From Nocardia vaccinii NBRC 15922 (GTDB lineage Bacteria; Actinomycetota; Actinomycetes; Mycobacteriales; Mycobacteriaceae): a stretch of 64,000 nucleotides of DNA. Under the pieces are notes generated by a model. That model did no database searches. It was given only the letters and a program-made list of their open reading frames with translations, and had not been told where the DNA came from. The DNA lies in the NCBI RefSeq assembly GCF_001613305.1, contig NZ_BDCC01000070.1, forward strand, positions 19,330-83,329, in the 5' to 3' direction. Both the position numbers and the translations under genes were made by a program. Shown in pieces: positions 8,836-16,373 of the stretch (positions within the stretch are counted from its first letter, which is position 1; every line of letters starts with the position of its first letter).

Positions 8836-8866
8836 GGGGTGCCGGGGCCAAGGGCCCCGGCACCCC
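8836..8866 (-). terminator. Perfect 14-bp hairpin directly after the precursor gene
   Basis: GGGGTGCCGGGGCC (8836-8849) and its exact complement (8853-8866) enclose a 3-nt loop, 10 bases beyond the precursor stop. No T-run follows on the minus strand, so this looks like a partial terminator, RNA-processing or mRNA-stabilising structure rather than a full terminator. In E. coli a hairpin between mccA and mccB similarly boosts precursor mRNA relative to the enzymes. Confidence 0.7.
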
Positions 8867-8875
8867 GTTTATTCA

Positions 8876-8941
8876 TCAGTTGGAGACGATAATCGGACCA
8901 GCGCCCCGAACGATGCGCTTCAGCTTCAGAACGATCTTCAC
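8876..8941 (-). CDS. mccA: Microcin C-like precursor peptide (21 residues, C-terminal Asn)
   Basis: A GTG start at 8941 sits behind a near-consensus Shine-Dalgarno (AAGGGGGTGAT, 8947-8957). It opens 21 codons and a TGA: MKIVLKLKRIV, then RGAG, then PIIVSN. The peptide is cationic and amphipathic and ends in Asn. MccB enzymes require that residue, because they convert the terminal Asn to an isoAsn-linked phosphoramidate nucleotide. The gene is 80 nt downstream of the mccB-like gene and is followed by a stable hairpin. The strong RBS, the lack of other coding in the 160-nt gap and the Asn terminus support it. It is too short for standard gene callers. Confidence 0.8.
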   Translation of the reverse strand: MKIVLKLKRIVRGAGPIIVSN

Positions 8942-9021
8942 AGTAATCACCCCCTTTCCATTTCTCTGAAATCAGAACAGACGATTACGGCTGAAACAGC
9001 GTTCCAGCCGCGATCGACAAC

Positions 9022-10854
9022 TCAGCGGCCGAGCACGAACGTAAGGAAGTACGGAACTCTCGACGTCTTGGACCAGATGACGGGATGTTCCGCCGCGGCC
9101 GACGTGTCCGGACGAGGCTCAAATACGTTCTGGATGGAAAACCCAGCCCTCAGGAAGCTCTGGACATAGGACTCGATGGTCCGATGATATGTCGCGATGG
9201 CGTCGATGACGATATCGCCGCTCGAACTTTCCCGCGATTTGGTGACGGTCCCCTCGGTGAAATAATCCTCGATCCGGAAATCGGTGTAGTCCGGCAGCCC
9301 TCCGCGTTGTCCGCGATGCCAGACGCCACCATCCTTGATGGGATGGGGGATCGTCGCCACCAAGGTGCCTTCCTCGGTCAGCGAGCTGCTCAGCAAATGC
9401 AGGACAGCGTCCAGATCACGGATGTGATCGAGCACATTGGTGCACAGAATCAGGTCGAACCGTGATTTCCATTCGGACTCGTCGTCGACATGCGCCAGCG
9501 TGACGGTAGCTCCTCCGTCCAACGGAACTCTGCGCCGGCACAGCTCGAGCATGCGGGTCGATTTGTCGACTCCGACGACTTCACCGAAGCTTGCCGCCAG
9601 CATCGCCAGGTTCTCACCGCTTCCGCAGCCGAAGTCGAGCGCGCGCATCGAGGATGCGGACTTCTTCCGATCGGAGATGAGCTGCGCGGTCAGACCTGCG
9701 AGAAACTCGTCGAGCACAACGGAATTGATCGACTCGGATGTGCGGCTCTCTTCGTAGACGTCCTCCAGCGCCGGCTGTTCGACGGCGCTCTCCCACCCGG
9801 CCTTCGGCCGTACCCCGCCGCATGCCGCGCAGTCATCCCGGCGCCCGAACACGTTGCGGTACAAACGATAGTTCTGTGAGTCGAGCTGCAGGCGTACGCC
9901 CGCCGTCGAGCACGGCGCCCCGACGAGGAACCGAACGACCTCGTTCGCGGCCATCGCGGCGACGATCGAATTGAGTGGGCCGAAGCTGCCCGCCTGCTTC
10001 GAACGATTGAGGTTGGGCGGCACCATTTCGTCCGGCCGAACCCCGATATCGTCGGCCATCGAGCGAAGCATGCAGCCGTAACATCCAGTGAGGCCGGGCA
10101 GCACCATCGGCCCCACCGACCCGACCGTCTCGACGTAGCCGGCCACCAGGTATCCGAAACCGGACTCCCGCGCCGCGTCGTCGATCCATTCTCGCAATTC
10201 ATCCGGGCTGTCCGCGGAAAGGACCACGAAATCGCATTCGGTCAGCCCCTCCTTCAACAGCTCGGGACTCGCCGCAGCCGGTATCGCCGTGATCGAGACC
10301 TCCGAATTCAGCGCCCGCAGGCGCCGCTCCGCAACTTCGACTTTACGAATACCGATATCCGACTCGGTGTACAGGAACTGGCGGGTCAGGTTGCTCAGCT
10401 CGATGGTATCGCCGTCGGTGATGACCAGCCGGCCGACACCGGCGGCCGCCAGCACCATCGCGACGTTCGTACCGATTCCACCGGTACCGACTACGCCGAT
10501 GGTCGCGTTGCGCAGTCGCTCCTGCGCCGACACGCAATCGACACCGATCATGTCGAAATAGAGCAGATGCCGCGCGTAGCGGCCGTCCGACGGAATAGGC
10601 TCACCGATTACGCCGGACCCTTCCAGTTGCCCCAGAAGATCCTCTGCGCCGCCGTCGGACAATGCGCCGCGGCTCTTGATGAAATCAACCGCCTGGGCCA
10701 CCGAGGTCGGATCGGACAGTTTATCCAGCAACTCGATCACGAGATCTGGAGCGTCTTCGATTTCGACACCGATCGAAGGCGTGTTGCCGACCCGGAGAAT
10801 GCTGCCGTGATTTCGCACGTCCAGATACGGCTTCAGTTGCAAGTATTCGTTCAT
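9022..10854 (-). CDS. mccB: MccB-like E1 adenylyltransferase fused to a C-terminal methyltransferase
   Basis: A 610-residue protein. Residues 1-100 form the MccB-like N-terminal peptide-clamp region. Residues ~105-345 are a ThiF/E1 domain: VVGTGGIGTNVAMVLAAAGVG, ITDGDTIELSNLTRQFLY, GIRKVEVAERRL, VLSADSP, VAGYVETVGSVGPMVLPG, and two CxxC pairs (CYGC, CAAC) for structural zinc. These follow E. coli MccB motif by motif. MccB uses two nucleoside triphosphates to link a nucleotide to the precursor's C-terminal Asn. Residues ~385-610 are a class I SAM methyltransferase (LDFGCGSGENLAML, LILCTNVLDHI), a good candidate for the nucleobase carboxymethyl or methyl transfer done by the MccS C-domain elsewhere. 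The ATG at 10854 overlaps the upstream stop as ATGA. Confidence 0.88.
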   Translation of the reverse strand: MNEYLQLKPYLDVRNHGSILRVGNTPSIGVEIEDAPDLVIELLDKLSDPTSVAQAVDFIKSRGALSDGGAEDLLGQLEGSGVIGEPIPSDGRYARHLLYFDMIGVDCVSAQERLRNATIGVVGTGGIGTNVAMVLAAAGVGRLVITDGDTIELSNLTRQFLYTESDIGIRKVEVAERRLRALNSEVSITAIPAAASPELLKEGLTECDFVVLSADSPDELREWIDDAARESGFGYLVAGYVETVGSVGPMVLPGLTGCYGCMLRSMADDIGVRPDEMVPPNLNRSKQAGSFGPLNSIVAAMAANEVVRFLVGAPCSTAGVRLQLDSQNYRLYRNVFGRRDDCAACGGVRPKAGWESAVEQPALEDVYEESRTSESINSVVLDEFLAGLTAQLISDRKKSASSMRALDFGCGSGENLAMLAASFGEVVGVDKSTRMLELCRRRVPLDGGATVTLAHVDDESEWKSRFDLILCTNVLDHIRDLDAVLHLLSSSLTEEGTLVATIPHPIKDGGVWHRGQRGGLPDYTDFRIEDYFTEGTVTKSRESSSGDIVIDAIATYHRTIESYVQSFLRAGFSIQNVFEPRPDTSAAAEHPVIWSKTSRVPYFLTFVLGR

Positions 10855-11597
10855 GACTCCCCGCCCGGCTCGGTCAGAATCTGAGCCTTCGAAAACTTCC
10901 TCGATATTTGAGTGTACCCGTTTTCACGCCGCATTCCAATAATGGTGGACGTTCCATTCCGGGTGACGATGTCACGCAATTCTTCGTTACGAAACAATGC
11001 GGCCGCGCCGTCCTGGAGGGCCCATCCTCCGGGCAATGAACCGTCACTGACGGCCTGGCCGTACAGCTGATCACGTTCGGGCTCGGCGTCGAAATGCGGG
11101 CAGAAACTGCCCTCGAGCAGGCCAAGTCCGTCCTTCAAAGGCCGCAGATCGCCGAATGAGTCGGTCAGGCACGCGTCGAACCAGCAGGCGGCACCGGCGC
11201 TGATGCCGCACAGCAGCACGCCCCGCCGATAAGCGTCACGAATAAGCCTGTCCAGTCCGTGCAGACGCCACAGGGCCAATAGATTTGCAGTGCTGCCGCC
11301 GCCCACGTAAAGGATATCCTGGTTCGCGACCAGCGAAGCCATATCCGCCGACCGGTCATGAAAGAGCCACAGGTGACTGGGCGTGCAGTTCATCCGTGTG
11401 AACGCCGAATAGAATCTATCCGTATAACCTCTGGAATCTCCGCTGGCGGTCGGAATGAAACATACCCGCGGCTTGTCCACGGCACTCGCCGACAAAACGT
11501 ACTCGTCGAGCAGTGAATCGGGATCGGTGGAGAAGCCGCCGCCCAACAGGATAATTCTGCGCACCGGATCGATTCCGGCCGACTCGTCACGACGCAC
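10851..11597 (-). CDS. S51-family (peptidase E-like) serine peptidase, candidate immunity
   Basis: About 248 residues with a class I glutamine-amidotransferase-like peptidase fold: IILLGGGFSTDPDSLLDEY, VCFIPTASGDSRGYTDRFY, ILYVGGGSTANLLALW, the nucleophile Ser in CGISAGAACWF, and a downstream CPHFDAEPERD with a candidate catalytic His. S51 peptidase E cleaves after N-terminal Asp. Processed microcin C is an Asp-linked nucleotide analogue, so this enzyme could protect the producer in place of the S66 peptidase MccF. GTG 11597 follows AAGGGAG and overlaps the end of the exporter gene by 11 nt; longer starts lack an RBS. Role inferred from operon context. Confidence 0.75.
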   Translation of the reverse strand: MRRDESAGIDPVRRIILLGGGFSTDPDSLLDEYVLSASAVDKPRVCFIPTASGDSRGYTDRFYSAFTRMNCTPSHLWLFHDRSADMASLVANQDILYVGGGSTANLLALWRLHGLDRLIRDAYRRGVLLCGISAGAACWFDACLTDSFGDLRPLKDGLGLLEGSFCPHFDAEPERDQLYGQAVSDGSLPGGWALQDGAAALFRNEELRDIVTRNGTSTIIGMRRENGYTQISRKFSKAQILTEPGGES

Positions 11598-12876
11598 CCT
11601 CGGCTCCCTTCGCCATTTCTGCGGACGAGTCATTATCCTGCCCTGGCTCGAACTGTTCAACAGCACCCAACTCGGGTACCGCGAGAGTTGCCGACAGTAT
11701 GGCGAAAAACAAGACCGCCGCCACGGAGAACAAGGTCACGGAGGTGCCCAAAGCGGCTGCCGCACCACCCGCAATCAGATATCCGAAAGGACGCAATGCG
11801 GAGGAACCGATCATGGCGAAAGCCGAGACCCGACCGAGTTCACTGTCGGGCACCTTTCGCTGCAACGTGGTTCCGAAGAAGGTATCGGTCGTGGCAAAAC
11901 CCGCCGCCGCCAAGAATGTCAGCGGCACCAGCACGAAAAGCGAGTCGGTGATCCCCAGCAGCACCATCGCCGGAATAGTGACGGCGAACCCGAACTGCCC
12001 CGTCGACAGCGGCCGGGCCGGCTGAACATGCAGCGAGAAGATGCTTCCGGCAAGCGAGCCCGCACCGAATGCGGTGACCAGCACCCCCCATCCGCCGGCT
12101 CCGGTCCCGGAGTGAGCGAGCAACAGCGGTCCCAAGGTGAAGAACACGGCGAAACCCGCCTGAAAGCAGAGGCCCTCCAGCACATAGGCTCCGATCCACC
12201 GCCGGCTTCGTAGGGCGTGCCAGCCTTGCATCAGTTCGGTGCGCAGCCCGGGCCGATCGCCGGCTGCCGTCGGCTGTGGCCGCTCGACGTTGCGCCACAG
12301 CGGCATCAGAAGGAGCGCCGATGCGAGATAGGTCGCCGCGTCCATCGCCACCGCCCATCCGGGGCCGAGCGCGAGCACGATGCCGCCCGCGATGGCCGGC
12401 CCGGCCAGACACGAGAAATTCTCGACCGATCCGATCAGGGCATTCGCTCTCTGCAAATCTTGTTCGGGTACAACGGATTTGGTGAATCCAGCGGCGGCGG
12501 GCCGGAACGCGGCAGTCGTGGTTCCGAGTAGCAACTGCAGGGCGCCGGTCACGAGAAGATGCCCACCGTGACACAGAATCCACCATGCCAGCGTCGACTG
12601 GACCAGGAAAGCGGCGATATCACTGCCTACGAGTATCCGGCCCCGGGGGTAGCGATCGGCGACTACACCGCCGACGATCAGGAATACGATATTAGGGATC
12701 GTCCGCGCCGCAAGTACGGAACCGAGCGCTCCGGGCGTATGCGCGACATCGAGCACGGCAAATGCCACGGAAACGAGCGACAGTTCCGTTCCGAATTGCG
12801 AAAGTCCGCGAGCTGCAAGGAATCGCGAGTAGCCTGCATTACGCAGCAGTTTGTACTTCTCCGGTAACGAAATCAC
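11587..12876 (-). CDS. mccC: MFS exporter, MccC-like
   Basis: A 429-residue major facilitator with about 12 membrane helices in two halves. The N-terminal SRFLAARGLSQFGTELSLVS and the loop DRYPRGRILVGSDI (motif A variant) match the MFS_3/enterobactin-exporter-type drug efflux group. The GTG at 12876 shares a base with the upstream stop (TAGTG), so the genes are translationally coupled. In microcin C operons MccC of this superfamily pumps out the mature conjugate and gives partial immunity. There are no signs of damage. Confidence 0.8.
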   Translation of the reverse strand: MISLPEKYKLLRNAGYSRFLAARGLSQFGTELSLVSVAFAVLDVAHTPGALGSVLAARTIPNIVFLIVGGVVADRYPRGRILVGSDIAAFLVQSTLAWWILCHGGHLLVTGALQLLLGTTTAAFRPAAAGFTKSVVPEQDLQRANALIGSVENFSCLAGPAIAGGIVLALGPGWAVAMDAATYLASALLLMPLWRNVERPQPTAAGDRPGLRTELMQGWHALRSRRWIGAYVLEGLCFQAGFAVFFTLGPLLLAHSGTGAGGWGVLVTAFGAGSLAGSIFSLHVQPARPLSTGQFGFAVTIPAMVLLGITDSLFVLVPLTFLAAAGFATTDTFFGTTLQRKVPDSELGRVSAFAMIGSSALRPFGYLIAGGAAAALGTSVTLFSVAAVLFFAILSATLAVPELGAVEQFEPGQDNDSSAEMAKGAEGAS

Positions 12877-13631
12877 TACACGCGACCCGTTCCTGAATAC
12901 AGCTCCGGGTCCCACCAGCGGACCAGTGGATCCCCGGCGGCGATAGGCTTCACGAATTTGAATGCTTCCACCGGCGATTCGGAAATACTGTGATCGTACC
13001 CTTGGCCTCGTGATGCATATCGGTCTCGTATTCTGTGCCTGACCCTCATCGAGATCAGACCGCCGTCGCCGGGTGTGACGGCACGTTCGAACGCCTCATC
13101 GGGCTGGATCAAGATGAACGTGTGGTTCTCGCCGAAACAGCTGCGCGAATTGCTCTCCGGATAGCATGGGGCAAAAGTGATGACGAACAGCCGCCGGCCT
13201 TCGAAAGTCAACTTCCATCCCGGCGTCTCCGGTCTGTTTCGGCGACTTCCCCGCGAGTCGTGACGACCGATCGCTGCGACCAGATCGCGGGTGGTCGCGG
13301 CCAGATTCGGCAAGGTGGACCCATACCGCGCCGGCAGGCAGAGGAGAAATCCGTCGATTCTTTCCCGCTTACTCGCGGCGATGAATCCCCGAAAATTCGG
13401 AATCCACCACTCGTCGAAGGAACTCCGCAGCATTTCGGTGGTCGGCGACGGCGCAACCCAAATATTCGAACGAACTGCGAAGACGCAGGAAGACTGCTCG
13501 AGCACACGGTCGAATGCTGCCTTGCCGGCACCTGACTTGGGCGCCCAGTCCAATCCTTTCGAAACCCCGCCCAGAGATGCCGGCGCCGCAACCGGGCCAT
13601 CGGCGGTCTCGTACCGGACTAGTCCCTGCAT
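12876..13631 (-). CDS. YqcI/YcgG-family protein (GntA-like heme N-oxygenase candidate)
   Basis: A 251-residue protein with the family layout: a Cys in an N-terminal SCVFAV segment, LPNLAATTRDLVAA, GRRLFVITFAPCYPESNSRSCFG, FILIQPDEAF and RVRHRIRDRYASRGQGYD. One characterised member, GntA, is a heme-dependent arginine N-hydroxylase in guanitoxin synthesis. The gene is the first well-defined member of the mcc-like operon and its stop overlaps the exporter start, so it is probably a tailoring enzyme acting on a peptide side chain or the nucleotide moiety. It is not part of known microcin C sets. Resistance is an alternative role. Confidence 0.65.
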   Translation of the reverse strand: MQGLVRYETADGPVAAPASLGGVSKGLDWAPKSGAGKAAFDRVLEQSSCVFAVRSNIWVAPSPTTEMLRSSFDEWWIPNFRGFIAASKRERIDGFLLCLPARYGSTLPNLAATTRDLVAAIGRHDSRGSRRNRPETPGWKLTFEGRRLFVITFAPCYPESNSRSCFGENHTFILIQPDEAFERAVTPGDGGLISMRVRHRIRDRYASRGQGYDHSISESPVEAFKFVKPIAAGDPLVRWWDPELYSGTGRV

Positions 13632-13974
13632 TATTTTCGGCAGGAGAGCCGATCGAATCGTTGCGATATCTCAGCCGGTCGAACAGCCGAAAAGGCTGGC
13701 AACTACCGTAAATGTCCGCCAGAGACGTGACACGACCGACATATCGAACAAGCTCGTCGGTCGGCGCGAAGTCCGACCGATTCACGTCGCCGTTGTCCAC
13801 CGATCGTCCCACCATATGACCGAGCAGCCGAACGGCCGACCTGGCCCGACCGAGAGATACGCACCTGTCGTCATTCGCATGGGAAATCAGCCTGTCGACC
13901 GAATTGCTGAGGACTCCGGCCGCATAACGTATTCCGCAATCGTCCGGACCCACCTGCGAGTCGTCCAGCATCAT
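13369..13974 (-). CDS. Uncharacterised leading ORF of the mcc-like operon, 3' end unresolved
   Basis: ATGATG at 13974 follows a strong RBS (GAGGGGG), so translation probably starts here. The first ~115 codons look coding (LSNSVDRLISHAN, RSAVRLLGHMVGRSV, DELVRYVGRVTSLADIY) and match no family I recognise. After about 13631 the frame only continues as a +1 shadow of the YqcI/YcgG gene. Either the native stop was lost by a frameshift near 13640 or the two frames truly overlap by ~260 nt. It could be a small helical regulator or partner protein at the head of the operon. Confidence 0.4.
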   Translation of the reverse strand: MMLDDSQVGPDDCGIRYAAGVLSNSVDRLISHANDDRCVSLGRARSAVRLLGHMVGRSVDNGDVNRSDFAPTDELVRYVGRVTSLADIYGSCQPFRLFDRLRYRNDSIGSPAENNAGTSPVRDRRWPGCGAGISGRGFERIGLGAQVRCRQGSIRPCARAVFLRLRSSFEYLGCAVADHRNAAEFLRRVVDSEFSGIHRRE

Positions 13975-14024
13975 CCCCCTCTTTCTTCACAATCCGCGCC
14001 GCTTCAGGCCTTTCCCAGGCTATG

Positions 14025-14240
14025 TCAGGGCAATGTCCGTAGCGATGCAGTTGTCACCGGTCTCTGCAATGCCCCAGCTCGCCGGCACAAAGTCGACGTC
14101 CGGCCCAGACACGAGTCGGCGTCGATCTCTGTTCCGGGATGCAACCCGAGTCGATGGAACAACTGCCGGTGGCCAGGACTCGAATCCTGATAGGACAGCG
14201 TGAACGCCGCACGCACAGCGCGGTCACCAGCATGAAGCTC
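14025..14240 (-). pseudogene. Fragment of an AfsR/NB-ARC-type ATPase regulator
   Basis: VRAAFTLSYQDSSPGHRQLF and RLGLHPGTEIDADS are the conserved stretch after the NB-ARC/STAND ATPase domain in actinobacterial AfsR/SARP-like and TPR regulators. No Walker motifs, sensor domain or repeats are left and the frame breaks on both sides. The flanking fragment (14239-14538) probably belonged to the same conflict-type locus. Confidence 0.5.
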
Positions 14241-14538
14241 ATCGAGCCGATTGGCGGTCGAGAACTCGGTGGCCGGCCAACACAGCCTTCGCAGCCTCTG
14301 CCAATTCCGAATCACCGCACGCCCCAGCGTCTTCGAGATCCTCGGCCAGCGACTCCTGCTTGGCCTTGGAATTCGGCCGCCGCTCCACACCGGATACATC
14401 CACGCCGCGGTACTTGCGAGAGATCAGGCTCTTCAGCCCGCCGTACGCGTCCTTCATCGGCTGAGACGCCGAGTCTTTCGCTCCTGCCAACGCACCAGTG
14501 GAGATCGCCGCAACAACGGCTGCTGTGACTGGATCCAT
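14239..14538 (-). pseudogene. Small effector-associated protein remnant
   Basis: From ATG 14538 the frame reads MDPVTAAVVAAISTGALA, then DSASQPMKDAYGGLKSLISR and ESLAEDLEDAGACGDSEL. This is a small Ala-rich helical protein seen next to STAND/NB-ARC ATPases in actinobacteria (effector-associated component type). Its last residues run into the NB-ARC fragment in another frame, so the C-terminus is probably damaged. The assignment rests on remembered sequence style, not a named domain. Confidence 0.45.
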
Positions 14539-14980
14539 CCGATCGAACCTCCCGCTCGACGAACGCCTGTCGTTGGGTAACCAACGGACACAACCGAATC
14601 CAGCGCTGATACTCCCGCCACACCCAGTTCTACTGCTCGAGCGGCGAATTCGCCACGGCGCCATGGCCTCCGACGACCTCCCGGTCACACCCGACCGCCT
14701 CGGCAGCGCGCAGCGGCAACACCGCCCTGGCCTGTCGACAAACTTCGGTCGCGCTCCCGGCTGCGGGCGCCTTCCGGCTGGACGAGGCCGGTTTCGGGAC
14801 CACGAAGAATCGTCAGCAAGCGTCATGATGCCGTGCGGGACAGGCATTTTCGCTTGTCATCCCACCGTCGCGCAAAAGCCGGGCTAAGGTAAGGTGTGGA
14901 TCTACAAGGGGGCTCAGCGATCCTGATCGGATCCTCCGAAGTCGTTGGCCTTGGACCTGCCGAAAGAGGGGCAAGATACA

Positions 14981-16294
14981 GTGGACCTCCGTGACGTCCC
15001 GTGCGGGCCCGGACGTTTGCCTGTTGTCGGGCACGGTTGGAGAATGTGGCGTGACCCAGTCCAGTTCATGGTGGATCTGGCCAGCGCCGGGAAAATAGCG
15101 CGTGTCGACATCGGAAACCTCGTTGTCTATGTCATTACCGATTTCGAACTACTCCACAGGGTGTTGGTGGAGAACTCCGACGCCTACGAGCGAGGGCTCC
15201 TCTTCGAACGCATCCGTCTCGTATTCGGGGAATCGCTGATCGTCGCGGATGGTCGGCAACACAACGATATTCGTCGTCTGCTTCAACCAGCGTTCCATCG
15301 AACGCAGTTGGAAAGCTACGCGCACATCATGAAACGTAACGCGGATGTGTTGGCGAGTTCGTGGCGGCCAGGCCAGACCGTCGAGGTCCGGTCCGCAATG
15401 TTGGAAGTGGTGATCGCCAACCTGCTGGGGACCATGTTCTCGCACGAACCCGATACCGAGGAGATACGACTCATCTCGGGTCTGATCACGGACATAGGCG
15501 GGGGCGCCGTAGTGGGCAGTGTGCTGCCGAAGAAGCTGGCGAGCCTGCCATTGCCGGTGAACCGAAAATTCCTGTCGGCTGGAAAGCAACTGCGGGACTA
15601 CTGCCGGGAGCTGCTCGTCGCGCGCCGGGCCAGCGGTGACCGCCGGAACGACCTGATCGACCTCCTGCTGGATTCGTCAGAAGATGAACACCGTGGTGAC
15701 GAGTTCCTGGTAGAGCAGGCCATGACCGTTCTCTTCGGCGGGATCGACGCCTCGACCGCCACACTGACCTGGGCTCTGTACGAGTTGTCACAGCATCCGG
15801 AGGTGGCTTCGAAACTGCAGAAAGAGATCTCCGCCGCGGGAGATCTCAGCCCCCGAAGCCTCGACCAACTCGACTATCTGAACCGGTTCCTGAATGAGGT
15901 CATGCGAACCCATTCGGCACTGCTGCAGACGAGACGTAGCGTCACCACGGTCGAACTCGACGGTTTCACATTTCCGGCTGGGACCAATATCGGCTACAGT
16001 ATCGCAGCCATCCACCGCAATCCGCACATTTTCGCCGAGCCGAACGTTTTCGACCCTGATCGGTGGTCGACCTCGAGCCCTGGGTCGAAATGCAAGAGCT
16101 TCGTTCCGTTCAGCATGGGCAATCAGATGTGTATCGGTAACAATTTCGCCTGGGTAGAACTGCAAACGACTCTCTACGGTCTGCTGTCGAAGTGGGAGTT
16201 CCGGCCGGTCACAACCAAGAAGTTGCCGCGAGCCCTCGGGCCGATCCCTGTGATGGGAAGACTTCCGCTCGAGGTTCTCCCAGTCTCCGAGTAA
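14981..16294 (+). CDS. Cytochrome P450
   Basis: A P450 of about 437 residues. The I-helix is VLFGGIDASTATLTW (oxygen-binding groove), the K-helix EVMRTH supplies ExxR, RRSVTTVELDGFTFPAGTNI leads to the meander, and the heme loop FVPFSMGNQMCIGNNF carries the proximal Cys. The GTG at 14981 follows AGAGGGG at 9 nt and gives the usual N-terminus (GPGRLPVVGHGWRMWRDPVQ). It has no ferredoxin partner nearby. It is transcribed away from the mcc-like operon, so it may be unrelated to it. A bidirectional hairpin follows at 16308. The substrate is unknown. Confidence 0.9.
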   Translation: MDLRDVPCGPGRLPVVGHGWRMWRDPVQFMVDLASAGKIARVDIGNLVVYVITDFELLHRVLVENSDAYERGLLFERIRLVFGESLIVADGRQHNDIRRLLQPAFHRTQLESYAHIMKRNADVLASSWRPGQTVEVRSAMLEVVIANLLGTMFSHEPDTEEIRLISGLITDIGGGAVVGSVLPKKLASLPLPVNRKFLSAGKQLRDYCRELLVARRASGDRRNDLIDLLLDSSEDEHRGDEFLVEQAMTVLFGGIDASTATLTWALYELSQHPEVASKLQKEISAAGDLSPRSLDQLDYLNRFLNEVMRTHSALLQTRRSVTTVELDGFTFPAGTNIGYSIAAIHRNPHIFAEPNVFDPDRWSTSSPGSKCKSFVPFSMGNQMCIGNNFAWVELQTTLYGLLSKWEFRPVTTKKLPRALGPIPVMGRLPLEVLPVSE

Positions 16295-16307
16295 TCGTGC
16301 GGCCGAG

Positions 16308-16343
16308 GCCGATTGTTCGACCGGCAGCGGTCGGACAATCGGC
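16308..16343. terminator. Bidirectional hairpin terminator between convergent genes
   Basis: Two 16-nt arms (GCCGATTGTTCGACCG and CGGTCGGACAATCGGC) pair with one G-U wobble around a GCAG loop. They lie between the stop of the P450 gene and the stop of the convergent ABC permease gene. No strong T-tract is present, as is common in high-GC actinobacteria. Confidence 0.7.
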
Positions 16344-16373
16344 GCCGTAGCCATCGGGCTCGTGGTGCTCGAC

